64,000 nucleotides of DNA from Roseomonas indoligenes (GTDB taxonomy: Bacteria; Pseudomonadota; Alphaproteobacteria; Acetobacterales; Acetobacteraceae): NCBI RefSeq assembly GCF_017813365.1, contig NZ_JAGIZA010000014.1:62001-126000 (forward strand), written 5' to 3'. The notes beneath the pieces were generated by a model. That model was not told the DNA's origin. It saw nothing but the letters and a program-made list of their open reading frames with translations, and ran no database searches. Made by a program: the position numbers and the translations under genes. This document shows positions 43,671-52,583 of this stretch, piece by piece. Numbering within the stretch: position 1 is the stretch's first letter; each line of letters opens with the position of its first letter.

Positions 43671-45425
43671 TCAGCCGAAGGTGAAGGCGTAGGCCTCGAC
43701 GCCGGGGTCGAGGAACCGGATCTCGAAGCGCCGCGCCCGCACGGCGCCGGATTGGCGGACGAGCTGGTAGAGGCGGGTCGCGTCCACCGTGCCGTAGCCC
43801 TCGGCATCCGTGTCCGCGCCGTGGTCGGCGCCGGGCGCCTGGCCGTCGATGGTCACGCGGAAGCGCACGGGGCGCCCGGCGGCGCCGGGGCCGAGCACCA
43901 GGTGCAGGTCCCGGGCGCTGAAGCGGTGGTCGAGGCCGCCGCCGGGCGCGTTCAGCACGGCCTGCTCGGCCTGGACCGTCCATTTGCCGGAGAGGCCCCA
44001 CTCGTTCACCCGCAGGTCGCCGACGGAGTAGTCCCGTGCCGCGTCGGCCCGCACGCTCTCGCGGGAGGCGAACCCGGTGGCTTGGCGGTAGCCGACATAG
44101 GTCTCGCCGGAGCGGATGTTGGCCAGGTTCGGCGCCGCCTCGATGGCCTGGGGCCGTGGCTCGGCGGGCGTGCCGGCGGGCATCCCGCCGCTCGCCTCGC
44201 GCAGCAGGTCCCGGATGGCGGCCTCGAAGCGCTCGTAGTGCCCCTCGCCGAACTGGCTGTAGCGGATGCGCCCGCCGGCATCGACGAGGTAGAAGGCCGG
44301 CCAGGCGTTGTTCCGCCAAGCGCGCCAGATGCGGTAGTCGCTGTCCACCGCCACGGGGTAGGCGATCCCGAAGTCGGATACTGCGCGGCGCACGTTCTGG
44401 AGCCGCTTCTCGAAGGCGAATTCCGGGGTGTGAACGCCGACGACGACGAGGCCCTGGTCCCGATACCTCTCCGCCCAGGCGCGCAGGTAGGGCGTGGTGC
44501 GGATGCAGTTGATGCAGGAGTAGGTCCAGAAATCGACCAGCACCACCTTGCCGCGCAGCGCCTCCGTCGTCAGCGGCGAGGAGTTCAGCCATTCCACCGC
44601 GCCATCCAGGGGCGCGGCGCTGCCCTGCACGGGCAGGCTGCTGCGGTAAGGCGGGGCGGCGTCGGAGGCCGCAGCGCCACTGCCGGCCGTCTCGGTCGGG
44701 GCATCGGCGGGACGCAACCCGTTCAGGACTGCATGCTCGGTGGCCGTGGTGCCGGCGTAGGACACCCGCGCCAGCGCGCCTGTGTCGAGGCCGAGCGCGA
44801 TCGTCGCCACGCCGGCGAGGACGGCGGCGCCCAGGCCGCGCCGCACCCACTCCCCGGCGCCAAGGGACACCTTCAAGGCCGCCAGGACCCGACGACCCGC
44901 GAGCAGTGCCACGGCCAGCGAGGTACCCGCGCCGGCGGCATAGGCCAGCAGCAGCAGCGCCGTGCCGGCATTCGGGCCGTTCAGCGCCGCCCCCGTCAGC
45001 ACGAGGCCGAGGATCGGCCCAGCGCACGGGGTCCAGAGCATCCCTGTCGCCGCGCCGACCAGCAGCGAGCCGAAAGCGCCCCAGCGGCCGTCGCCGGCGG
45101 CGCCGAGCAGCCGGTTGCCCCCGTCTACGAAGGGCCGGGCCAGGGTGCTCGCCAGACCGGGCAGCAGCAGGGCGGTGCCGAAAAGCGCCAGCAGCAGGAT
45201 CCCGGCGAGACGCCCGATCTCGTTCGCCCGGACTGCCCATCCCCCACCCACTGCCCCCAGCGAGGCCACCAGGGCGAAGGTGACCGCCATGCCGGCCAGC
45301 ATCGGCAACGTGTCGCGCAGGAAGGAACGCCCGGCCCGCGCGAGGACGAACGGAATGACCGGCAGGATGCAGGGGCTGAGGATCGTCAGCCCGCCGCCGA
45401 TGTAAGCGATGAGGAGAAAGGGCAT
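43671..45425 (-). CDS. DipZ-like CcdA/thioredoxin fusion (cytochrome c biogenesis/thiol-disulfide exchange)
   Basis: This 584-residue protein joins an N-terminal CcdA membrane domain (about 1-215; paired cysteines Cys19 in SPCILP and Cys134 in TPCAGP) to a periplasmic thioredoxin/TlpA domain (about 265-420; YSCINC, Cys304 and Cys307). A C-terminal NHL-less beta domain (about 440-584) typical of DipZ follows. The membrane part passes electrons from cytosolic thioredoxin to the periplasmic domain. It is divergent from an OmpR-type regulator across an array of direct repeats, which suggests control by that system. Confidence 0.9.
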   Translation of the reverse strand: MPFLLIAYIGGGLTILSPCILPVIPFVLARAGRSFLRDTLPMLAGMAVTFALVASLGAVGGGWAVRANEIGRLAGILLLALFGTALLLPGLASTLARPFVDGGNRLLGAAGDGRWGAFGSLLVGAATGMLWTPCAGPILGLVLTGAALNGPNAGTALLLLAYAAGAGTSLAVALLAGRRVLAALKVSLGAGEWVRRGLGAAVLAGVATIALGLDTGALARVSYAGTTATEHAVLNGLRPADAPTETAGSGAAASDAAPPYRSSLPVQGSAAPLDGAVEWLNSSPLTTEALRGKVVLVDFWTYSCINCIRTTPYLRAWAERYRDQGLVVVGVHTPEFAFEKRLQNVRRAVSDFGIAYPVAVDSDYRIWRAWRNNAWPAFYLVDAGGRIRYSQFGEGHYERFEAAIRDLLREASGGMPAGTPAEPRPQAIEAAPNLANIRSGETYVGYRQATGFASRESVRADAARDYSVGDLRVNEWGLSGKWTVQAEQAVLNAPGGGLDHRFSARDLHLVLGPGAAGRPVRFRVTIDGQAPGADHGADTDAEGYGTVDATRLYQLVRQSGAVRARRFEIRFLDPGVEAYAFTFG

Positions 45426-45534
45426 GGCCACCTCTGGGGATTGAAGCCGTGCCGCAATCCCAGCGGGGCCGGGTATCCGGAGTATGTGCCCGGGCGGCCG
45501 GAAGCGTACCGTGCTGTCGCTGCCGGGCCGCGCC

Positions 45535-45640
45535 ATACAAGCCGGTACAATCTGGAACGGGCCGGGCAGCTCCCACCTCGTCCCGGCCCACGATACAAGG
45601 GCATACAATTCCGGCCCGCGCCGATACAGGCTGGATACCC
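45535..45640. promoter_or_regulatory. three tandem-repeat pairs, OmpR-type binding sites
   Basis: The DipZ/response-regulator gap (45426-45727) holds three pairs of related hexamers: ATACAA 45535 with GTACAA 45545, ATACAA 45593 with ATACAA 45603, ATACAG 45624 with ATACCC 45635. Within pairs the spacing is 10, 10 and 11 bases, one helical turn. This is the pattern bound by dimers of OmpR/PhoB-family regulators. The regulator gene starts 88 bases away, so autoregulation and control of the DipZ-like gene are likely. Confidence 0.6.
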
Positions 45641-45727
45641 GGCCGACCCTATCCTGCGGCAAGCCGGGGTCGATGTTTCCGGAGCGGCCACGATAGACTC
45701 AGCGTAGGGACGGCGAGAGGGGCGCGC

Positions 45728-46468
45728 ATGGACCATGTCGACCACATCCTGATCGTCGACGACGACCGGGAGATCCGTGATCTGGTCTCCGAGTACCTGA
45801 GGCGAAACGGCCTGCGCGTGACGGTGGCCGCAGACGGACGGCAGATGCGGAGCTTCCTGGACGCCAACACGGTGGACCTGGTCGTGCTCGACATCATGAT
45901 GCCGAGGGAGGACGGGCTGACCCTCTGCCGCGAGCTGCGCGGGGGCAGGCACAAGGCCATCCCTATTCTGATGCTGACGGCCCGCAGTGACGAGACCGAC
46001 CGCATCATCGGGCTTGAGATGGGCGCGGACGACTATGTGCTGAAGCCCTTCGCGGCGCGGGAGTTGCTGGCGCGCATCAACGCCGTGCTGCGCCGCACCC
46101 GGATGCTGCCGCCCAACCTGCAGATCAGCGAGGCCGGCAAGGTCCTGACCTTCGGCAACTGGCGCCTCAACACCGTGGGCCGGCACCTGATCGACAGGGA
46201 GGGCACGGAGGTGGCGCTGAGCGGCGCCGAGTACCGGCTCCTCCGCGTCTTCATCGACCACCCCAACCGCGTCCTGAACCGCGACCAACTCCTCAACCTC
46301 ACCCAGGGGCGAGACGCGGAGATTTTCGACCGCTCCATCGACCTGCTGGTGAGCCGCCTGCGCCAGCGGCTGCGCGACGACGCGCGCGACCCGGCCTACA
46401 TCAAGACCGTGCGGAGCGAGGGCTATGTCTTCTCGGCCTCGGTCGAGATCACGGAACCCATGGGGTGA
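45728..46468 (+). CDS. OmpR family response regulator
   Basis: This 246-residue two-domain regulator has a receiver with acidic pocket DDD at 11-13, phosphoacceptor Asp55 (VVLDIMMP) and Lys106 (DDYVLKPF), and a winged helix C-terminal domain ending YIKTVRSEGYVF. It overlaps the kinase gene by four bases (GTGA). ATG 45728 is the natural start, although the frame stays open upstream. Confidence 0.93.
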   Translation: MDHVDHILIVDDDREIRDLVSEYLRRNGLRVTVAADGRQMRSFLDANTVDLVVLDIMMPREDGLTLCRELRGGRHKAIPILMLTARSDETDRIIGLEMGADDYVLKPFAARELLARINAVLRRTRMLPPNLQISEAGKVLTFGNWRLNTVGRHLIDREGTEVALSGAEYRLLRVFIDHPNRVLNRDQLLNLTQGRDAEIFDRSIDLLVSRLRQRLRDDARDPAYIKTVRSEGYVFSASVEITEPMG

Positions 46469-47784
46469 GCGCCGCGCGCGCTTCGCGCGGCTGGTGGCCG
46501 CGCACCCTGCGGCTCCGCGTCTTCCTCATCCTCCTCGCCGGCCTGGCCGCGGCCTACGGCCTGTCCCTCGTCGCGCTGAGCGCCGAACGATACCTGTCGG
46601 CAAAGGCGATGATGCTCGGCACGCTGGAGAGCGACGTCGCCACCTCCATCAACATCCTCGACCGGAGCCCGGCGGAGGACCGCCCCTGGCTTGCGGAATG
46701 GCTGGCCCGCGGCAGCTATCGCTTCGTGATCGGCCCCGGCGAGCCTGGCGTGGCGGAGACATCCACCCGGGGGCGCGAGATCGCGGCGCGGATTGAGGAG
46801 GCGGCGGGAGGGCGGTTTCCCGTCGCCATCCGCTCCATCCCCGGGGAGCGGGAGCGGCTACAGGCTCACCTGACCCTGAGCGACGGCGGTCCCCTGACCA
46901 TCGACATCACGCCGCGCGGTGTCATGCCTGTCGCCAGATGGCTGCCCTGGGTTCTGGCCGCCCAGATGGTTCTCCTCGTGCTCTGCGCCTGGCTCGCCAT
47001 GAACCAGGCGCTGCGGCCACTCGGCGATCTGGCGGCGGCGGCCGACGCGCTGGACCCGAACCGGAACGGCACCGACCTGAGCGAGACCGGCCCCAGTGAG
47101 GTGGCCCACGCGGCCCGCGCCTTCAACGCCATGCGCCGAAGGATCGCCGGTTACCTGGAGGAGCGGGTACAGATCCTCGCCGCCATCTCCCACGACCTGC
47201 AGACGCCCATCACACGGATGCGCCTGCGCGCGGACATGGCGCCGGACTCGCCGGAACGGGACAAGCTGGTGAACGACCTGCGCGAGATCGAGGCCCTGGT
47301 GCAGGACGGCATCGCCTACGCCCGCAGCGCCCATGGCAGCGGGGAGAAGGTGGCCCGCATCGACATCGCGGCCTTCGTGGACAGCCTCGCCTGCGACTAC
47401 CAGGACACCGGCAAGGACGTCGCCGTCTCCGCCCTGGTGGAGGGCGTGGTCTCCACCAAGCCGCACGCGCTGCGGCGCATCCTCTCCAACTTTCTCGACA
47501 ATGCCCTGAAGTTCGCGGGCACGGCCGAGATCGCCATCGAACGTGGCAGGGACGGGGGTACGGTCATCACGGTCCGGGACCGGGGGCCCGGCATCCCGGA
47601 GGACATGCTGGACGCCGTGATGCAGCCCTTTGTCCGGCTGGAGGAGTCGCGCAGCCGCGACACGGGCGGAACCGGGCTGGGTCTCGCCATCGCCGGGCAA
47701 CTGGCGGGCAGCATCGGCGGCTCGGTGCGCCTTTACAACCGGCCCGAGGGTGGCGGGTTGGCCGCCGAGCTCGTGCTGCCCTGA
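46465..47784 (+). CDS. EnvZ-like membrane histidine kinase
   Basis: This 439-residue kinase has two membrane helices (about 18-38 and 158-178) flanking a ~120-residue periplasmic sensor. HAMP (about 180-232), the phosphoacceptor His243 in ISHDLQTPITRM and an ATPase domain (RRILSNFLDNALKF, DRGPGIPED, GGTGLGLAIA) follow. It starts with GTG overlapping the regulator stop. The pair is probably an envelope or redox stress sensor, given the flanking DipZ-like and Ohr genes. Confidence 0.92.
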   Translation: MSAARASRGWWPRTLRLRVFLILLAGLAAAYGLSLVALSAERYLSAKAMMLGTLESDVATSINILDRSPAEDRPWLAEWLARGSYRFVIGPGEPGVAETSTRGREIAARIEEAAGGRFPVAIRSIPGERERLQAHLTLSDGGPLTIDITPRGVMPVARWLPWVLAAQMVLLVLCAWLAMNQALRPLGDLAAAADALDPNRNGTDLSETGPSEVAHAARAFNAMRRRIAGYLEERVQILAAISHDLQTPITRMRLRADMAPDSPERDKLVNDLREIEALVQDGIAYARSAHGSGEKVARIDIAAFVDSLACDYQDTGKDVAVSALVEGVVSTKPHALRRILSNFLDNALKFAGTAEIAIERGRDGGTVITVRDRGPGIPEDMLDAVMQPFVRLEESRSRDTGGTGLGLAIAGQLAGSIGGSVRLYNRPEGGGLAAELVLP

Positions 47785-47968
47785 CCTGTGCCCGCTGACC
47801 AGCGCGGGCCGCACGGGATCGTAAGCCAGCGTATCACGGCCCGCCGGTAGCGGAGGTCCGATACGAAGGCGCGGGAACGCGGACAAGCGCTGGATACCTT
47901 CCCACTGGATGCTCGCCTCACGGCCGGGAACGGCCGCGTCACAGGCCCGAGGGGCTGAGGAGCATCCC

Positions 47969-48409
47969 ATGACGACGATCGAGAAGGTTCTCTACACCGG
48001 CCGTGTCCACACCACCGGCGGGCGCGACGGCAGCGCGAGCAGCGATGACGGCCGACTGGACCTGCGGCTCTCGCCCCCGGGCAGCGCGCAACCGGGGACG
48101 AACCCCGAGCAGCTCTTCGCGGCGGGGTGGTCCGCCTGCTTCATCGGCGCGATGGGGCTGGCTGCGGGCCGTCGCAAGCTGACGCTCCCGGCGGGCACGG
48201 CCGTGGATGCGGAGGTGGACCTCGGCAAGGCAGAGGACGGCTTCCACCTGCGCAGCCGCCTCGCCGTCTCCCTTCCCGGCTTCGATCCTGCCCTCGCGCA
48301 GGAGCTGGTGGAGGAGGCGCATGCGACCTGCCCCTACTCCAGGGCTACGCGCGGCAACATCGGGGTGCAACTGACCCTCGTCTCCACCATGGCCTCCCAG
48401 CCCGCCTGA
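47969..48409 (+). CDS. ohr: organic hydroperoxide resistance protein, Ohr/OsmC family
   Basis: This 146-residue protein has the Ohr signature: VLYTGRVHTTGGRDG at the start, peroxidatic Cys57 in WSACFIGAM and resolving Cys121 in CPYSRATRGNI. Ohr reduces organic and lipid hydroperoxides using lipoylated proteins. ATG 47969 follows GAGGAG. No MarR-type OhrR gene is adjacent, so it may be run by the two-component pair just upstream. Confidence 0.92.
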   Translation: MTTIEKVLYTGRVHTTGGRDGSASSDDGRLDLRLSPPGSAQPGTNPEQLFAAGWSACFIGAMGLAAGRRKLTLPAGTAVDAEVDLGKAEDGFHLRSRLAVSLPGFDPALAQELVEEAHATCPYSRATRGNIGVQLTLVSTMASQPA

Positions 48410-48422
48410 AGGGCCATCGCTC

Positions 48423-48584
48423 ATGGTCCTCCTGAAGAAGTTGTCCATCCGGATCGCTTCGCTGGGTCTCCTGGGTCTCGCCGTCCTGACGGCGCCCTGC
48501 ACCATCGAGGCCACCTCCCGCGAGCCCTCTCCCTTGGCCGGCCTAGTTTCGCTGGTCTCGGCGGGGACGGGCCAGAACCAATGA
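48423..48584 (+). CDS. possible small exported peptide, coupled to DUF6130 gene
   Basis: This 53-codon frame begins MVLLKKLSIRIASLGLLGLA, a good signal-peptide or membrane segment, followed by VLTAPCTIEA and a short Ser/Gly tail. GAAGGG lies ten bases upstream of the ATG. Its TGA overlaps the next start codon (ATGA at 48581-48584), the usual sign of a coupled operon. It resembles no family known to me. Confidence 0.4.
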   Translation: MVLLKKLSIRIASLGLLGLAVLTAPCTIEATSREPSPLAGLVSLVSAGTGQNQ

Positions 48585-49069
48585 CAGGATTGTCGATGAG
48601 AAGCGTGCTTATGCTTGGCCTACTATGGGGCACCCTGGGCCTGATCGGGCCGGCCCTGGCCCAGACCGCTGGTGATGTCCTCGGCCCGGCGGGTGTCGTC
48701 CCGCTCACGGCACCGCAACCCCCAGCCCGGATCATCGTCGATCCTCCCCTGGCCGAGCCCCTGTCCCGCGGCTTCGTTTTCATCCAGTACCGGGCGGAGA
48801 ACCTACGGATCCAGCCGGTCTTCGGTCCCAAGGCGACGGAGGTCACGCCGCGGATTGGCCACATCCACGTCACCGTGGACGGTGCGCCGTGGCACTGGGC
48901 CGATGCCAGCGGCGAGCCGATCATCCTCGTTGGCCTCCCGCCGGGGACGCACGCCGTGGAGGTGATCCTCGCGGACGCCAACCACCGGCCGCTGGACCGC
49001 GGCGAGGTCTCCTTCACCGTGCCGCCAGCTGAGCATGGCGGCGCGGGTGAGCACGGTCGGCCGCGCTAG
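48581..49069 (+). CDS. exported DUF6130 family protein
   Basis: This 162-residue protein has a signal peptide ending near PALAQ. The conserved core RIGHIHVTVDGAPWHWADASGEPIIL, followed by GLPPGTHAVEVILADANHRPL, is the DUF6130 pattern. Its His residues suggest metal binding, but no function is known. ATG 48581 overlaps the small upstream frame; ATG 48596 is an alternative. An SDR gene follows after about 70 bases. Confidence 0.75.
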   Translation: MTGLSMRSVLMLGLLWGTLGLIGPALAQTAGDVLGPAGVVPLTAPQPPARIIVDPPLAEPLSRGFVFIQYRAENLRIQPVFGPKATEVTPRIGHIHVTVDGAPWHWADASGEPIILVGLPPGTHAVEVILADANHRPLDRGEVSFTVPPAEHGGAGEHGRPR

Positions 49070-49142
49070 GCCGGGCGACCCTTTCCCTGATCGGCCCACC
49101 GTCGGCCCGATCCTCCCCCAACAATCATCAGGAACTACGACA

Positions 49143-49868
49143 ATGATTTCCGACAAGCTCGCGCTGGTCCTCGGTGGCTCGCGCGGGATCGGCGCGGCGA
49201 TCGTCGCGCGTCTGGCAAGGGACGGCCACGCGGTGGCGTTCACCTACGCCTCCAGCGAGGACAAGGCGAAGGCGCTGGCCGTTTCTGTGGCCGCTTCCGG
49301 CGGCCGCGCCCTTCCGATCCGTGCGGACAGCGCCGACCCGGTGCAGATCTGCGACGCGGTGGCGAAGGCGGTGGAGTGGTCCGGGCCCATCGACGTCGTC
49401 GTCGTAAACGCCGGGATCTTCACCCTGGGGAGGGTCGGCGAGGTGGAGCTGGAGGACCTCGACCGGATGCTGAGCGTGAACGTGCGGGGCGTCTATCTCT
49501 CGGTCCAGGCCGCGGTACCCCACCTGAAGGACCGCGGTCGCGTGATCACGATCGGCAGCAACGTGGCGATCCGCACCGGCATGCCGGGAGCGAGCGTCTA
49601 CCAGATGACGAAGGCGGCCGTGGCCGGGATGGTAAAGGGCATCGCCCTCGATCTCGCGCCGCGCGGCATCACGGTAAACAACATCCAGCCCGGCCCGACG
49701 GACACCGACATCAACGCCGGCGCCATTGGCATGCTGGCGGATCGCAGCCCGCTGAAGCGCGTGGCCAGCCCGGATGAGATCGCCGGCCTCGCCTCATACC
49801 TCGCCCGTGAGGAGGCTGGCTACGTCACAGGCGCCAGCCTGACCATTGATGGCGGCTTCACGATCTAG
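49143..49868 (+). CDS. SDR family oxidoreductase
   Basis: This 241-residue classical SDR has the cofactor motif GGSRGIG (11-17), NAG at 89-91, catalytic Ser139, Tyr153 and Lys157 (SVYQMTKAA), and the common ending GYVTGASLTIDGGF. It is cytosolic and NAD(P)-dependent. ATG 49143 is the natural start. The substrate is undefined; quinone or ketone reduction is common in this group. Confidence 0.9.
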   Translation: MISDKLALVLGGSRGIGAAIVARLARDGHAVAFTYASSEDKAKALAVSVAASGGRALPIRADSADPVQICDAVAKAVEWSGPIDVVVVNAGIFTLGRVGEVELEDLDRMLSVNVRGVYLSVQAAVPHLKDRGRVITIGSNVAIRTGMPGASVYQMTKAAVAGMVKGIALDLAPRGITVNNIQPGPTDTDINAGAIGMLADRSPLKRVASPDEIAGLASYLAREEAGYVTGASLTIDGGFTI

Positions 49869-50101
49869 TCGCTCTGAGCCGGGTGATGTTGCCTGGGATC
49901 GAGGGATGAATGTCGCGCCTGGCTAGGTCAGCGAGGCGGGATATTCAGGGAGCGGTCGCTTCGGTCTTCGCCACCTCTCGCAGGTCGTCGTCTCGGCCGT
50001 CAGTTGGAGCTGACGTCCGCTTACGAGAACCTCCCCAAGGAGCAAGAATGACCGATGTGGGCGCAAAGCGGCTGTGGAGAGGTCTGCCGGAGCTTCCTAG
50101 G

Positions 50102-51097
50102 TCACTCCGGCACCACGCCCGCGAAGCGCGCCATCTCGGACCGGCGCTCGGTCTCCTCCAGCAGGAAGCGGCGGTAGTCCTGGGGCGACGACGCGACCAC
50201 CTGGATGCCGAGCGGACGTAGCGACGCCCTCGTCTCCGGCGCTTCCAGCGCGGCCTTCAGCGCGGCGTGCAGCGCCTCGATCAGCGGGGCCGGCGTTTCC
50301 GCCGGCACGTTAAAGCCGTACCAGAAGGCGCGGGCGGCGGCGTTCGGCACGACCGAGGCGATGGTGGGAACCTCGGGCAGCTCCGCCAGCGGCACGTCGG
50401 AGGCGACGGCGAGCGCGACGAGCGATCCGGCGCGCAAGTGCGGCAGGGCGGTGGTGAGGCTGAGGAGACAGAGATCGGTCTCCCCCTGGATGACGGAGGT
50501 CGTCATCTGCCCGCCGCCGCGATAGGGGACATGGGTCAGCTCGGTGTCGGTGCGCCGGGTCAGGTCGGCGATGGCCAGGTGGGTCGCGTTCCCGGCGCCG
50601 GCCGAGGCATAGGTCAGGCGCCCCGGCTCCCGCCTCGCCCGCGCGAGCAAATCGGGGAGCGAGGCGGCGGTGCCGGGACGGGTCACGAGGACCTGCGGCG
50701 CGTGGACCGCGAGCATCACGGGCGCCAGCTCCCGCCGCGGGTCGAGCGGCGGGCGCTGCATGATGTCCGTGGTGATCGTCATGGAACCGCTATCGGCCAC
50801 GAAGAGGGTGCGGCCGTCCGGCGCGCTGCGCGCCACATGAAGGGCCGCGAGGGCCGCGGAGCCGCCGGGCCGGTTGTCCACCACGAAGGTGTTCCCGGTC
50901 CGCTCGGAGGCGGCGCGGGCGGCGATCCGCGCGAAGGCGTCGATGCCGCCGCCCGCGGCGAAGCCGACCACCAGGCGGATGGTTCCGCCGGGAAGCTCGG
51001 CCGCCCGAAGGCCGCGCGGCGACAGCGCGATGGCCGGCGCGGCGAGCAGGAGCGCGCGCCGGCCGGGGCGCGGGCGCCCCTGTCCGATCCATGTCAT
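50102..51097 (-). CDS. Bug/TctC family solute-binding protein, operon distal
   Basis: This 331-residue periplasmic binding protein has a Tat-like export signal (PGRRALLLAAPAIALSPRGLRAAE). Family features are IRLVVGFAAGGGIDAFARIAA, VDNRPGGSAALAA and THVPYRGGGQMTTSVIQGETDL. It is the last gene of the seven-gene carboxylate operon, 37 bases after the MmgE/PrpD gene. Two different Bug proteins in one operon suggest two ligands or two uptake states. No TctAB permease lies nearby. Confidence 0.9.
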   Translation of the reverse strand: MTWIGQGRPRPGRRALLLAAPAIALSPRGLRAAELPGGTIRLVVGFAAGGGIDAFARIAARAASERTGNTFVVDNRPGGSAALAALHVARSAPDGRTLFVADSGSMTITTDIMQRPPLDPRRELAPVMLAVHAPQVLVTRPGTAASLPDLLARARREPGRLTYASAGAGNATHLAIADLTRRTDTELTHVPYRGGGQMTTSVIQGETDLCLLSLTTALPHLRAGSLVALAVASDVPLAELPEVPTIASVVPNAAARAFWYGFNVPAETPAPLIEALHAALKAALEAPETRASLRPLGIQVVASSPQDYRRFLLEETERRSEMARFAGVVPE

Positions 51098-51134
51098 GGT
51101 CTCTCTCCCGATGATGGCCGGGGGCGGCCCTGTC

Positions 51135-52583
51135 TCAGCGCAGGGCGCAGCCGGCCGGTGGTGCGAGCAGCGCGATGAGTTCCCCGGCATCTCCCAAGGC
51201 CTCCAGACCCAGCACGGCGCGCTCGATCGCGTCGCGGCGGGCGGGCTCGACGATGCCGTCGGTGAGTTGGCGGTACTTCCTAACGATCTCGTCATTGGTC
51301 AGCGGGTGGCGCAGCCCGCCGCGCGGGCCGTCGATCTCGATCTCCTCCACCCCCCCGTCCCGGAAGGTGACGCGCATGCGGGAGCGGCCGCGCCCGTCCG
51401 GGCCGCGCCGGTCGTAGTCGGGTTCGTGGTGCGCGGTGACCTTCGGCACCAGCGCCCAGACGTCGTCCTGCCCGATCCGACTCTCGCCGAACTGGCCGAT
51501 CAGCGCGGCGCCGTCGATGGCGGCGACCGAGACGGCGTAGGCGAGGTTCATCTGCGCCCCGATCTCCGTCAGCGGCCGCTCGGCCGTCCATCCGCCATGG
51601 TGGTAGGAGGCGTGGTTGAGCCAGACCTCGATGCGCTCCACCTGCTCTGCGTGCAGCGGGCGGCGCTGCCGCAGGGCGAGCACGGCGTCGATCGGCCCGA
51701 TCAGCCCGCCCATTGCGGCATAGGGCTTGATCGCGATGCGCTCCACTTCCCAGCGCTCGCCGAGGGCGTCCGCGACCTGCGACGCGTCAGGGTCGTGTCC
51801 CTCTCCGAAGGTGGAGAGGAACCCGCCGTACTCGCGCTCGAATACCCGCTTGATGCCGGTGTAGCCGCCCTCCGCCAGGAAGGCGGCGTAGAGGCCGGCA
51901 CGCGCGGCGAAGCCGTGGTGCATGCGCTTCGACATGGCCTCGTACTGCGCGGCCATGAGGCCGGCGGACTGCGTGGCGGCGAGGCCGAGCGCGTCCTCGG
52001 TGCGGGCCGGGTCCAGCCGCAGCAGCGCGCCGGCGGCGGCAGCGGCAGCGTGGGTGCCGAAGACCGAGCCGGAGTGCCAGCCACGCGAGAGCATCTGAGC
52101 CCCGTGCAGCGCCAGCCCAACGCGCGGCCCCACTTCGTAGCCCGCGATGGCGCCGCGCAGGAGTTCGGCCCCGCCGATGCCGCCGCGCTGCTCCGCGCAG
52201 GCCAGCAGGGCCGGCAGGACGACGGAGGCGGAATGCAGCGGCGCCAGCGGGTGGAAGTCGTCGATCTCGAAGCCCTGTATGAAGGTGCCGTTCAGCAGGG
52301 CCGCGGCGGAGGGCGAGGTCCGGCGGCCGCAGCCGATGACGGTGGCGGTGCCGGACTCCAGGGCGGTGACGATCCCCAGGGCCCGCTGGGACCACGGCAT
52401 CTGCGCGCCGACCAGGGCGCAGGTGATGCCATCCAGGGTGACGTGCTTCGCGCGTTCCCGGACGCGCTCCGGCACGTCCTCCAGCCGCAGCGCGGAGAGC
52501 CAGTGCGCCAGCCGGCCGGTCGGGCCCGCCGGGTCCGTCGCGTTGCCCGCCACGCGAGGGTCTTCCTGCGCCGTCATGCTCAT
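51135..52583 (-). CDS. MmgE/PrpD family protein
   Basis: This 482-residue protein matches the MmgE/PrpD fold: LDGITCALVGAQ near the start, NGTFIQGFEIDDFHPLAPLHSASVVLPALLA, GLAATQSAGLMAAQ and KPYAAMGGLIGPIDAVL. Members are 2-methylcitrate dehydratases, cis-aconitate decarboxylases and relatives that act on tri- and dicarboxylates. ATG 52583 overlaps the LeuD stop (ATGA), which decides the start. It is the additional enzyme in the isomerase-hydratase-lyase operon, perhaps acting first on a tricarboxylate. Confidence 0.88.
   Translation of the reverse strand: MSMTAQEDPRVAGNATDPAGPTGRLAHWLSALRLEDVPERVRERAKHVTLDGITCALVGAQMPWSQRALGIVTALESGTATVIGCGRRTSPSAAALLNGTFIQGFEIDDFHPLAPLHSASVVLPALLACAEQRGGIGGAELLRGAIAGYEVGPRVGLALHGAQMLSRGWHSGSVFGTHAAAAAAGALLRLDPARTEDALGLAATQSAGLMAAQYEAMSKRMHHGFAARAGLYAAFLAEGGYTGIKRVFEREYGGFLSTFGEGHDPDASQVADALGERWEVERIAIKPYAAMGGLIGPIDAVLALRQRRPLHAEQVERIEVWLNHASYHHGGWTAERPLTEIGAQMNLAYAVSVAAIDGAALIGQFGESRIGQDDVWALVPKVTAHHEPDYDRRGPDGRGRSRMRVTFRDGGVEEIEIDGPRGGLRHPLTNDEIVRKYRQLTDGIVEPARRDAIERAVLGLEALGDAGELIALLAPPAGCALR

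Noticed and set aside
49869-50101. Possible gene or repeat between SDR and Bug genes
   Set aside because: Only short frames without family features. Some phrases resemble other spacers in the window, but not enough to define a repeat.
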